Shown here piece after piece: positions 26,701 to 48,400 of a DNA stretch of 64,000 nt. The notes under the pieces are model-generated. The model had not been told where the DNA came from. It saw only the letters and a list, made by a program, of their open reading frames with translations, and did not search any database. Made by a program: the position numbers and the translations under genes. The stretch comes from Lagopus muta (lineage: Eukaryota > Chordata > Aves > Galliformes > Phasianidae): contig NC_064443.1 in assembly GCF_023343835.1 (NCBI RefSeq), positions 7,812,001 through 7,876,000 on the forward strand, written 5' to 3'. Each line of letters starts with the position of its first letter. Position 1 is the first letter of the stretch.

Positions 26701-26797
26701 AACAACCCCTTCCCTGTTTTACCACGTAGTAAATTTAAAAATCAGCTCTGTTCATTGTTTTAAATCCTCTTCTGAGAGATAATTAAAACCACTTCCC
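20766..26797. other. Intergenic, no gene seen
   Basis: Mostly AT-rich sequence with A-rich tracts. It could hold a more distal extension of the WNT5A 3'UTR, but no gene is supported. Confidence 0.55.
25789..26110 (+). repeat. Poly(A) run and A/G-rich low-complexity tract
   Basis: 25 A at 25789-25813, and GAAA/GGAAG-type sequence at about 26034-26110 that yields a spurious lysine-rich frame. Confidence 0.9.
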
Positions 26798-26813
26798 AAT
26801 ATACAACCAAAGT

Positions 26814-26819
26814 TTTATT
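26814..26819 (-). terminator. Candidate WNT5A polyadenylation signal (AATAAA)
   Basis: The minus strand reads AATAAA, and about 10-25 nt downstream it reads TTGGTTGTATATTGGG, a GT-rich downstream element. This is the best-formed signal I see after the WNT5A stop codon. Proximal AATAAA copies exist and may also be used. Confidence 0.5.
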
Positions 26820-28880
26820 TTTATAGTCTATCTTCCATTATGGTATAATCCTTTCTTTTTAAAAAATTAAAAAAAAAAAAAAAAACCAAAAAAAAAAACC
26901 AAAAAACAGTGAAATATACAAATCACGCGAGACAGAAATATGTACATTAAATGTACAGAACAGAGGAAAGGACATAGAAGATTTACATATCTGAATGACA
27001 AGTAAAATATTTTACATTAAATAGTGTTTTAATAGCTAGGATCACGAGATTCAGTTCTGCTCGGACAGAAGTCAATAAAAAGGAACAAGAGGTGACTCAG
27101 CAAATGAAAAAAATGATCATAGTTTTTGTATAATGAAAACCAAAAGTGACATATTCAATGAATTAGTGCTTTATTTATTTATCTTACTTTAAAGATAGTC
27201 TTTGCAAACATCTGAAGATGAGGGGTAAATATGTCCTCGTACAATAAATTAAGAGCAATAAAGCGCCATTTAAGAAGCTGATAAATGATCAAGATGAACT
27301 TAATGATACAGCTTATAGGCTTGTGAAAAGTTAAGGCTTTAGTACAACTAGGCTAAAGTAAAAGATTTTCCTCACTTGGTATCTGCAAAACCAATTTCTT
27401 GAACTTTTTGCATGGGATCAAGCTGGAAAGAGGCATCTGAACCAATGAGGAAACCCTGTGTAAACACACAGCACTGAGGGGGGACACAGATTGTTCATCA
27501 AATAATTCCCATTTCAAAACTAAAAACCAAGGGCCAAATGCAGCACGTTTTAGAGTTTTAAGGTGTTTCCTTTCAGTAATGATCAATATTGCCCCTACAA
27601 TGTAAGTGAAGTAGAAGTAATCAACAGACTGGTATCAATTCAAGTGCAGGGTGCTGCCTCTAGCAACAGCCCAGAAGGCTTACTTCTTTGAATTATAAAA
27701 GCTTTTCAAAAATATTTTTTTTTGAAAAAAACATTAGAATCACCGACCAACCTGAAGAAATCTGAAGAAATAGGGGGATGAACTGCCCCTGTAATTTGAA
27801 GTTTTATTATTTCTTAAATCATTAAAATATATACGTACAAAAAGCTTTGAAATATCAGACACCAGCAGACCACAGTTTTCCCATATATATGTAACTGCTC
27901 AAGTACAGTCTGAACAGTTGTAGTGTATATCTGCAATATATTATCTAAAGCATGTGTATTAAACACGTAGAATGATAAATTTGGTATTGCTGCAACATTT
28001 CCTTGAACTATAATAGCTGGTTAGTGTTATTAAAGTATGAAACTATTGTCTCCCCGAGTGAAAGCGTTCCCAAAATCTGCAACAAAATAATAAAAAAATC
28101 AATCATTCCAAGAGTGGATATCTAATGATTTATTTTCTCTCATAAAATTAGAGGAGTTCTTTGTCAAGCTGTGTTTCGAAAGATAGCCAGCTATTACACC
28201 ATTTTTAAGGCATTTTCAAATTTGAGGAATTCTGTTTTCAAAGGGCTTTCCAGGCTGGGAGACTGCAGCTCGGCAAGCTCGGAGCTTCCCAGCCTGTGAG
28301 CACGCAGCTTCCCTCCCACCGGGCTGCCGTGCCCCACGCAGCCACCATCGCATTGGCTCTTGAAACGCTGCTCTGCGAGATGAGATACTCCAACACCACA
28401 ATTAGCTAATAAGGTCAATTTCTCCTTTGGGGAATATTTTGCTATTCATCAAGGCAGATTTTTTCTGTATGTGTGTCTTTTTTGCTTTTTTTGGTCTCGT
28501 TAGGTTCTGGAACTAAATTCAATGACTCAAGAATAGCGCAGTTGAAGCCTTTATGATTCTTTGCTCTTTACCCTCCAATGACATCACGTACTTACGTGAG
28601 CGCATTCAGATATGCAACTGACACTGCACTTTGTGTTGAATACACCACCCCTTATTTACAGTTGTACTGAACAGCTTTCTATACCCCATTCTGACAACTT
28701 CTAGCATCTGAAACCAGAAGTCATGGACAGGTCTGTGTGTTCCTCACATCCATAGGGATGGTTCTAACATCCCAAGCACGTTACATGGTTGCTCTGCCTA
28801 CTGCACATGTATTATGCCCCATGGGACTTAATTAGGATATGTTGGATTTTCCTCTCAAGCTACTCTATTGTTTTCAAAAG

Positions 28881-28915
28881 TTTTTTCTTTTTTTTTTTTT
28901 CCTTTTTTTTTTTTT
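28881..28915 (+). repeat. T-rich homopolymer tract
   Basis: Two T runs separated by C/CC, in the WNT5A 3'UTR region. Confidence 0.85.
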
Positions 28916-29030
28916 AAACTTTGTAAAATAAATATTCTCAGGTTCTCCCCTGTTACCGCCAAAATATAAGACGCACACAGTTCTGGGATGGACGTAGAGA
29001 GGGTTCCAGGCACTTCTCTTTGCAATCTTT

Positions 29031-29138
29031 ATATTTTTCTTTTTTTTTTTTTTTTTCTTTTTCTTTTTTTCCTTTTTCCTTCCCCCGCTCTTTTTTTTTT
29101 TTTTTTTCCTTTTCTTTTTTTTTTTTTTTTTTTCTTAG
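29031..29138 (+). repeat. T-rich tract (A/G-rich in WNT5A mRNA) close after the stop codon
   Basis: About 100 nt of T runs interrupted by C, CCC and one CCCCCGC. It starts about 120 nt downstream of the WNT5A stop, so the mRNA would carry a long A-rich segment early in its 3'UTR. Confidence 0.9.
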
Positions 29139-29256
29139 AAGAAGACAACAACTCACTGGACTCTATAAATAAAGCAGAAAAAGTCCCGTGGAAGGGGTGA
29201 GGGGCCCACACCCCTCGCAGGCAGGTGGCTGCAGTTCCTCCCACCTCGTCCATCTC

Positions 29257-40353
<11,097 letters not shown>

Positions 40354-40800
40354 GGCGCGGGATCAGCGAGCGGCGGCAGCGCTGTAATCCAAGCGGAGCT
40401 GAGGGGGAAAGGGCGAGGCGAGATCCGATCCTGGCGGGCGGGAGCCGGGCGCTCTCCTCCGGCTGCCGGGGGAGCGCGGGGGCCCGCGGGGCTGGCGGGG
40501 GGCGGCGGGCGACGAGCGGGTCCGACTGCGGAGCGGGGCACCGGCGCAGCCTTCTTTCCAAGGTCCATCAGCAATCGCAGTAATTAGGGCTTTCCACCAC
40601 CAGAAGAAGAAGAAAGAGGCAAAAAGAAAAAAAAAAAAAGAAAAAAAAAGAAAAAAAAAAAAGAAAAAAAGCCCCCCCTCCTAAAAAAAAAAAAAAAAAA
40701 GCCAACCCAACACACACGCACACAGCGCCCGTGGGCGTGATTGTGCGGAAGCAAATAAAAATCTTCACAAGCGGCAGCGAAAGCGCCGCGGGCGATGATC
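40354..40800 (-). promoter_or_regulatory. WNT5A: WNT5A exon 1 5'UTR and core promoter zone (approximate)
   Basis: Sequence upstream of the start codon on the minus strand is GC-rich, lacks a TATA box, and includes a pyrimidine-rich tract (40621-40699 as A-rich plus strand). The transcription start cannot be fixed from sequence. CpG-island promoters of this kind usually use dispersed starts, so the boundary is a guess. Confidence 0.45.
40619..40700 (+). repeat. A-rich purine tract in the WNT5A 5' region
   Basis: Polypurine A/G runs separated by a CCCCCCCTCC interruption, about 270-350 bp upstream of the ATG; T/C-rich on the transcribed sense strand. Confidence 0.9.
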
Positions 40801-41353
40801 CGTGCCGGCAGCCCGAGCCCAGGTGGGGCCGCCGCGGGGTCCCCGCGCTCCCGGCTTCGGCGGCTCCGCGCCCACCGGGCGGGGGGAGCCGAGAGGAGCA
40901 GAGCGGTGCTCCCCGCCCGCCCCTCCGTACCGCTCCGCTCGTTCAGAGGCCGGGCGGCGCGGCGCGGGGCGTCCGCGGCTGCAGAGCGTTCCTCGGGCTG
41001 CCTCCCTCCATTTTACACAGAGAAGAAAAATGCCAGAAAAAAAAAATAATAATAATAAAAAATCCCAACAACAACAACAGCAGCCGAAAGTTTCTGCAGA
41101 ACCGGGGGAGGGGGCCCTTGTGCACGCGTGTGTCTGTCTTAGGGGCGACTGCTCCTACACGGCGAGTAAGGGCAGGGGGAGGGGAAAAGTCCGGGGCTTC
41201 AGGAGCGGCGGCGGCGGTTCCCCCAATCCATCGCGGTGCCGGGCAGCGAGGGACGCGCGGAGCGAGTGGGGCTGCAGGCGGCCCCGCGCTGCGTTGCCCG
41301 GCTCCCCCCGGCTCTCTCCTTGCTGCTCTTCGCCCCGCTGCTTAAAAGTGTTT

Positions 41354-41455
41354 AAAAAAAAAAAAAAAAAGAAGGAAAGAAAGAAAGAAAAGAAAGAAAG
41401 AAAAAAAAAAGTTGGAAAAAGAAAGAAAAAAAAAAAAGAAAAAAAAAGTTGGAAA
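41354..41455 (+). repeat. A-rich purine tract upstream of WNT5A
   Basis: About 100 nt of A with GAAA/GAAAG units, flanked by CpG-rich sequence. Confidence 0.9.
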
Positions 41456-41483
41456 GCCAACGGCAGCTGAAAAACTTCGTGCG

Positions 41484-41497
41484 GAGCGCATGCGCTC
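41484..41497. promoter_or_regulatory. 14-bp perfect palindrome, NRF1-like GCGCATGCGC
   Basis: GAGCGCATGCGCTC is its own reverse complement. Its core matches the NRF1 consensus (GCGCA-T-GCGC) and it sits in the CpG island about 1.1 kb upstream of the WNT5A ATG. Confidence 0.5.
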
Positions 41498-41944
41498 AGA
41501 GCCGACCTATTACAGACTGGGCTGCATTTTAAAGCTGTACGGCAGCGAGCGGGACCCTGCTGCAGCACCGGGGCGCCTTGGGGGGGCGAGCCGCACTGAG
41601 CGGCCCTTCGGGTCCCGGGGGTTGACACCGCGCGGCAGCGCTGAGTGCTGTCCGAGAGAGCCTCTCCGGGCCGGGTGGGCGTTGCGTGCCCCGTGCCACG
41701 ATCCCTTCGTCGGTATCCGCGGGGCTCCCCACGTGCGGGCGGTGCGCGGAGCACATGGCCGGGCCGAGGGGGCTGCGGCGGCGGTGCGGTGCGTGACACA
41801 ACGTCGCGTACCGCGAGTACCGTTCGCCAAACGCTGGGGGATGGAACGGGCTCGACGTTTCGGGTTCCTCCTTCTCCAGCGTCTTTTTCCGCTGTAAATT
41901 TGGCAGGTTGTTGACAAAGCTGTTCGGGTTCAATCTCGAACGGG

Positions 41945-41949
41945 CCAAT
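41945..41949 (+). promoter_or_regulatory. CCAAT box in the WNT5A upstream island
   Basis: CCAAT in GGGCCAATGAG on the plus strand, the typical NF-Y core context. CCAAT works in either orientation. It lies about 1.6 kb upstream of the WNT5A ATG, so it may serve a distal WNT5A start or a divergent plus-strand transcript. Confidence 0.4.
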
Positions 41950-42430
41950 GAGAGCTGAAGGCGACGAGGGCTGCGCGGTCCCTTTGTACTTCAGAGCGCT
42001 TTCACCGCTCCGCAGCCCTCGGCCGAAAGTTTTGCCTTGCGCCCGAGCCCGGCGCTGCTGATCGCGTGAGGGAACATTATCAGAGCAGCGCTGGGAAATC
42101 CCAGTAGGCAGCGAGAGCGACCCTGCTATCGATAAATGTTTTCACTCCTTTAAATGCATTGCACTGCAAAATCTCTTCTGCAGTCCGACGGGGATGGGGG
42201 GGAAGGGGGAATGCGCGCACCGGGGCTGCAGCTGTTCCCTCTCCGCGGTGCAGCCTTCCAGGTACGCGCTGCCCCCGGGCAAAGCCCCCTCCATCCGCAA
42301 GCCCCCGGCTCTTGTCCGCCCGCAGTCCTGCACTGCGGCTCCGTTCGGTGCCCGGTGCAGGGGAGCTGCCCCATAGGGCATCCCGGGTTCGCTCCTCGGG
42401 TAAATGAGGTGCAGCACCGGGCACCCGGAG

Positions 42431-45400
42431 TGGGAGGTGGGTGTACAGGGGGAGGGAGAGATAAAGGGGTTCATTGCTGTGCGGAAGGCCAACCTGAGTT
42501 TTATGCCTGGTAAATAATATTTTATTGCCTTTGGTTTACTGTGGCATTTCAATTATCCCCTTTAGGAGTCTGCAGACTGCGTGGGTTAAAGGTCATTTCT
42601 CAAATCACTAGAATTAGGAAAGAATAGCAGAAATCTGGAAAGAGGGGAGGAGCTGTGCCGTAAAACAGGAAAGATCGCCTGAAATCAGCTAATAAAGAGC
42701 CCCGAGCTGTTCACTGTGTGCCTGTATTCCCAAGGGATGTTCAGCATCGGGTCATGGCATAGTGCTGTGGGCTCAGCAGGCGCTCCTGGGTGCTGGTGTA
42801 CGCAGCAATAGGACTGGGGAATGAATAAATCACGGGCACATTTTCAAACCGTGGCTCACAGAAGTGGAAATAAAGGGCAGAAATCCAAACATCCTGCAAG
42901 GCTTGAAGAATTTTAATTTCTCCTCGCTATTTAAACCAGCTGGGTGAAGCTAAAGGGGGCTGGAGGGAGGAGTGCTGACGTTGCAGGCATTGGTGCTGCC
43001 TGAGCTGTGGGTTTGTGGGGTTGCTGGTCATGGAGCACCATGGTTAACAGGACAGTTGTGCCACGTGCCTACTGCAAACATCTGAGCATTTTCACGAGGA
43101 AAAAATAAATAAAAAATGAAATAATAATTTAAAAAACAGCAACAACAAAACACCCCAAAACCGCAGGCTGCTCAGTAATCTAATAGGAAGTGCAAAAGTG
43201 TTGGTGAATATCCGAACAGCAGAACCCCAGAAGAACAATGCAGCTGGTTAGAGAGATGGAGGTCGGCCATAACTCTGGTGGCTCAACAGTTCTCTGTAAG
43301 ACAGAAATAAATTATTTCCAGTGTCTCAGGTGGGTTTCTGCCATTTTATTATTCTGCAGAATAATGCACCTTAACTAAGGGCTGTCGCACCAGAGCACTG
43401 TGTGCATGTGTTCATCACAGTGCTGCTGTGTGATTTCTGGCTTTTCACACTGGCCGATGGCAAACAGCCAGTCAGAGGGTGATGCATGTTGCTCCATCAC
43501 GAAGAACCTGTAGAGAAGCAGAACCCTCTGGGAAAACAGGTCATTTGCTCTGTGTTTCTTTAGGTTTTCATAGTGTTTGTATAAGTGATATAGGAAATAT
43601 CACACATTGCATTGAAACCCTGTGAAGGCAGAACTGCCTACAGCTGCTTTGGGGTTGCTGAACATGGTTTGGGGTGAGGGCCATGCACAACACCAGAGAC
43701 ATTTGACAAAAGTGAACACACTCTGCTGCTCTGAGCATCTAATGTATTCTCTGCCCACTGCCTGGGGACACCTGCCCAGGGCATCACTTCTAATTTTTAA
43801 GCTTTGAAGGACATAGATGTAACTTCCTTAAAGTAGTATGTGTGTTTTCCTGAGGCTATTTGTTTTCCTAAAACATGCAATTGCTTTCTTCTACAGAACA
43901 CTCTGTTGTGAAAAAAGAGGGCTAACCTGCAAAAGAAATGCAAAAGGTGTTCTTTTTTTGCCGAATCTTGCATTTTTTTGTTATGTTCCTATATTCTCAG
44001 CCACTAGAAGCAAGAAATAGCATGAGAAACTCTCTCTCTTTAAATAATTGCTTTATATTTCTAGCTTGCATGACCGCTGAAGAAACCTTGACAAGTGAAA
44101 AGACCAGAAAACAGAAGAGTGTGGATGCTATCCCCCGTTCCCCACCACTTCCCTCAGATCCACAATCCTGAAAGAAGCCAGGACATGGGGAGCAGCAGCC
44201 ACTGCAGTGAAAGAACTGCAGAGCAGAGACCAGTATTTATCTTTGCCAACTGAAGTTCTATGGGGCAGTGGGGTGCAAATAAGGAGCAGTAGACAACATA
44301 GAAAAGTTTGCCACATAGTGAAGTAGCACAGGTTTGGCACACGCATCAATCTACAAAGCTGTAAAGTCTGTGGAAAGGATTATACCACTTCGTTTGTGAA
44401 TTGATGATGGCTATTGAGATTTATTATTATCATTAACTGCCTAACAGATAGCCCCCTCAGAACACTCCACATTTCTTTGTGTTATCAGCTGGAGAAGGAC
44501 AGCTGTGGACTCAATTTTGGTTTTTAATGTGCAAAATGGGTGAGCTTTTCTCACTCCATCCTCCCCTGCAGCCCCTGAACCTTGCTGCCGCTGCTGAGAT
44601 CACAGGCTGGGTTCAGTGCACAGGTGTGTTTACTCAGGGGTTCAAAATAGATCTGAGGGGGTTCATTATGAAGATGGGAACTAACCGAAGGTTCTGGAAG
44701 CAGGATGCCCACAGATGCCACCATTAGTGGGACCGACAGCGGTCAGTTCAGGTCATGTGCAGGGTGGTGCCTCGCAGCAACATTGGCTGCTTTGTTGGGC
44801 AATTTCTGTATTCATACAGACCCAGGAATGGGAGATTCTGGCAATCTGCTCTGAAATAACAAGGCTGCAGAAGGTAGTCATAGGGTCACAGAATCATAGA
44901 ATCATTTGAGTTGGAAAGAAACTTTAAAGACAGGCACTGAAGGGCTCACTCAGCCCAGCAGCATTTGTTGCTCTGATCTACCTTGCCCCATCCCCTCACT
45001 CTGTGCCATATGAGCTTGGGGTCTTTATCTCAGGATTCCTCTCCCATTCACATCACGGCCATCCCCCTCCTGCCACCATGTGTCATTGGAATGTTTCAAG
45101 TAGCGAGTCTGGTTTACTTAAAGAATAGTGCTTTTAGAGGAATAATACTTGGCTTTGTTTCCATTAGGACCTTAAAAAAAAAACGTTTATGGGAGGAAAA
45201 ATAAACAATCCCACCACCACTCCTTAACAACAGAGTACTTTCCCTCTCCTAATGCTACCAGCACCTTCTTTCACTGAGGCCAAAGGCACCTCCCATAAAC
45301 TCTGGAGGGCTCTTACAGGTTTCTCCTGAATGGCCTGAGCCCACCTCTGCCCAGCACACACATAAAGGTGCACACAGAGTTCTTTCCCCAGAAATGACCA

Positions 45401-48400
45401 CAAAGGGAGCTCTGCCATGCCAGCTCTGCACCACTACAGGCACTGCTCTCAGATTTTACTGTTAGTAAATCAGTAGACCACGAGCATGCACAAATGTACA
45501 TGTGGAAGAGGAAGAGAGAACAGCATACCATGGGCACCCCATGAGCATGGACCAGTGTGACGGCCACTCCTGCCATGGTCACAGCCATATGCGTGGGGCT
45601 GCATTGCACCTGAGCCACGCTGCTCCCCAGGAAGGATTAGCCAAGGATTATCCAAGCAGGACAGCTACAGGATTTGGGATCCCCAAAGTCTACATAGCTC
45701 AAGGAGAAATGTAGGTGGATGCTGTCTGGTGCTCTGACCTGAAATATCTCTGAGCACATCTTCAAATCTGTGCACACAGACATATCATCAGTAAGGTGTG
45801 CTTAAGAGTGAGAGGAGGGAGCCTGGTTAGAGCTTATATGACACTTATCTTAAAGACTGCTTAGATAATTCATCATTTCCTTAGAACTAAAGACATGTCA
45901 TAACAGCTAAGCCAATGTATATTTGTCTGTGACTGCTTAAAGCCAATACAATCCTGAGCATAGCTATCACTCTATGCACCCTGAGCAACGCATCCGATAA
46001 ATTTAACCCTATCTTTCCAGCTTCACAATAGTCTGTGAACTGATTCTTACCAGTTATTTGTAATAATACTGTGTAACGACTCATTTTAAGGAGATATTTA
46101 AGGTCTAGATTAACTTTGAACTTTTCATTTTCACTATTTAATTAGGCACTTTCTGACTTGCCCTCGTGGTACTCTCGTCTCTATGTTTTCATGGAACAAT
46201 TAAGGTCTCATTTCAGACCTACATGGTTTTCCTCAGTTTAAACAGAAACTGAGAAAACTTGGCAACAGCACTGATGGTGTAAATGTTTGCCCATAGTGAC
46301 TAAGACAAGGTTACACCAGCAGTGCAGCCGTGGGACCAGGCTGAGTGATCCCATGGGCGTCGAGACTGCACAGGGTCAGTGAGTGTAGACGTGGCACTGA
46401 GGGCAAGGGCTTCCCCTGCTAAAAACACTAATCCAGACTTAAGAGTTGGAAATTCATTTTTCATTGACTTCCTTTCATTCTCTTCTTCTGTTTAAGAGCC
46501 TGAAGACTGTCACCTTCTCAGAAGGGACCTGACAAAAAATGTTCCTGGTGTAACTACGAAAGAAGCAAGGACTGTGGTGGTTGGAAGCATGCCATGCTTT
46601 GGGCAGGGCCTGCTAATGAAGTGGATGATGTTTGTTGCAGTGAGGCTCTGCTGCTCTCCAGCCTACCTGCATTTGGGTAGAAAAGTCCAAGTACATGTAT
46701 TCCTCTTGTTCTCATTCTTCATTTAAAGGCAGAGAAAAAGCATCCAAGCAGTTTATCATGCCATTGGAGATGGCCTTCTGTTCTTTATAATGTTACAGAA
46801 CACTGTCAGCCTTTTTGTCAAATAGCTGTATATTTGCTTCTGGGATAGCATGACAGGTATTCATTACTGCCCAGTGTGCTTCTTTGAACAGCTGTAGCAA
46901 TTGCCCAGCCCTGACTCATTGGCATCTTTCCTGGTCACAGCATTTCTTCCATTCAAGCAGGCTGGAATAACCTATAATTCAAAGCACAGCGGTGACTCTG
47001 TGATATCACTTTTAACAAAGCAGACAAGCAAAGGAATGGCTACAGAAGTAGCCACTTAATTGCACAGTAATAGTCATCACACTTTAGTTTATCTAATTGT
47101 TTTTATTACGGGTTGCCAGTTTAGCAACTTCTCTTTCTTTAAGCAGCTGTTGTGCTAATGTCTTCATAAACCACTTCCTTCTAGAACGTCTGAATCAGTG
47201 AGTAGCTTACTCAGTGCAGAGGTGGATGTACTGACCTGCGGCTTGAAGTGAACTCTGTAGGAAAACAGAATCTCATTCATTTCTGCAGGGCTTTATGCAG
47301 AACATTTATTGTGCTTTCCTGACCAGCCACATGTGTTTCCATGGAATGACAGAAATGCTAGAGGCTAATACTCTATCTACTTTTCAAGCAAAAGTGCATT
47401 TCCATGCAATTGCATCGTCCTGTGACTTTTTGACAATACTAGTGTGAGCATTGTATTATCATAAGTAGGATACTTATGATAATGATAATTCTGATAATGA
47501 GGATTTCATAGAAATGTGCTCAATTAATATCCATGGAAACTAATAGCATTTCTTCCCTATCCCACAACACCAATATGTGTTCCTTAGACAAATATTCCCA
47601 AGTTTTTCAGTACCTCTCCTTTTCTCAAAAATGTGCTTTAGTTACAAATCCCAACATGATTCCCTAGGTAGGAAAAAAAAAGGAGTACAGAATATATATT
47701 TTAAAAGTCACTTAAATAGTTAAATGTGTGATGCAGCAGGACTTTTTACCACTCAGTATGTAGAGTAATTCTCTTCAATATATGGACTTAATACTTGCCA
47801 TTTGTAGTGGATTGGATGTTGACAGCCCTGTCCCTAAGACTAGAATAGTTCTGGGGGGAGCATTCCTTGTCTGAAATACAACTTGAGCAGCATTTTATTA
47901 TACTGTGACCCTGTGACTATACAATCAGGAGGGACTCCTGGGGTTTATTTCAACTGATTATGGAACACAGAGCAGAATATAGCCAGTGACCTCTGTAAAT
48001 GATCACATATTTGACTTTTGGATAAGAAGTCATCTAGTCATAAATGATTTATCTAAAAGATTCTATCTGATCTGAGACTAAGCTTCACTCAGCTGTATTA
48101 GCAAAGCATGTAACAATTCATAAACTTCACATGCTGTACTACTTTAGAAAATATATTTACATTTCATATTCTTTACATATATCTGGACTGGATTTTGAAA
48201 GCTAACTCAAAATGAAATCAGATTTTTAAAATACTTGTTAAAAAGCTCTTCCTAAAAATCTGTTATTCATTTTACGTTGGTGTCCAGTATATAGTAAGAA
48301 TTGGTAAACTTGTCTGTGTAGCATAATTACAAAACTGTACTTCGATGCAGCACTAGAGGGAAGCGTCCTTTTCATCTTAATTCCTGTAGTGCAAGGGGGA

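Larger units (their letters stand above)
26798..29256 (-). other. WNT5A: WNT5A 3'UTR (3' limit approximate)
   Basis: Sequence downstream of the stop codon lacks a gene and ends at a plausible poly(A) site: AATAAA on the minus strand at 26819-26814, followed by GT-rich sequence. That gives a UTR of about 2.5 kb. Alternative AATAAA copies occur near 27169-27180 and 27803-27808. The first ~220 nt after the stop includes a long A/G-rich stretch (29031-29138 as T-rich plus strand). The true end could lie further downstream, since the human 3'UTR is longer. Confidence 0.6.

Noticed and set aside
40731-41470. 200-codon plus-strand frames in the CpG island
   Set aside because: Low-complexity Ala/Arg/Pro-rich and poly-Lys sequence produced by CpG-island and A-rich tracts; no domain and no start context.
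45887-46084. 65-codon minus-strand frame with an internal GTAAGA donor
   Set aside because: No acceptor or partner exon, no recognisable product. Length is within chance expectation for 64 kb.
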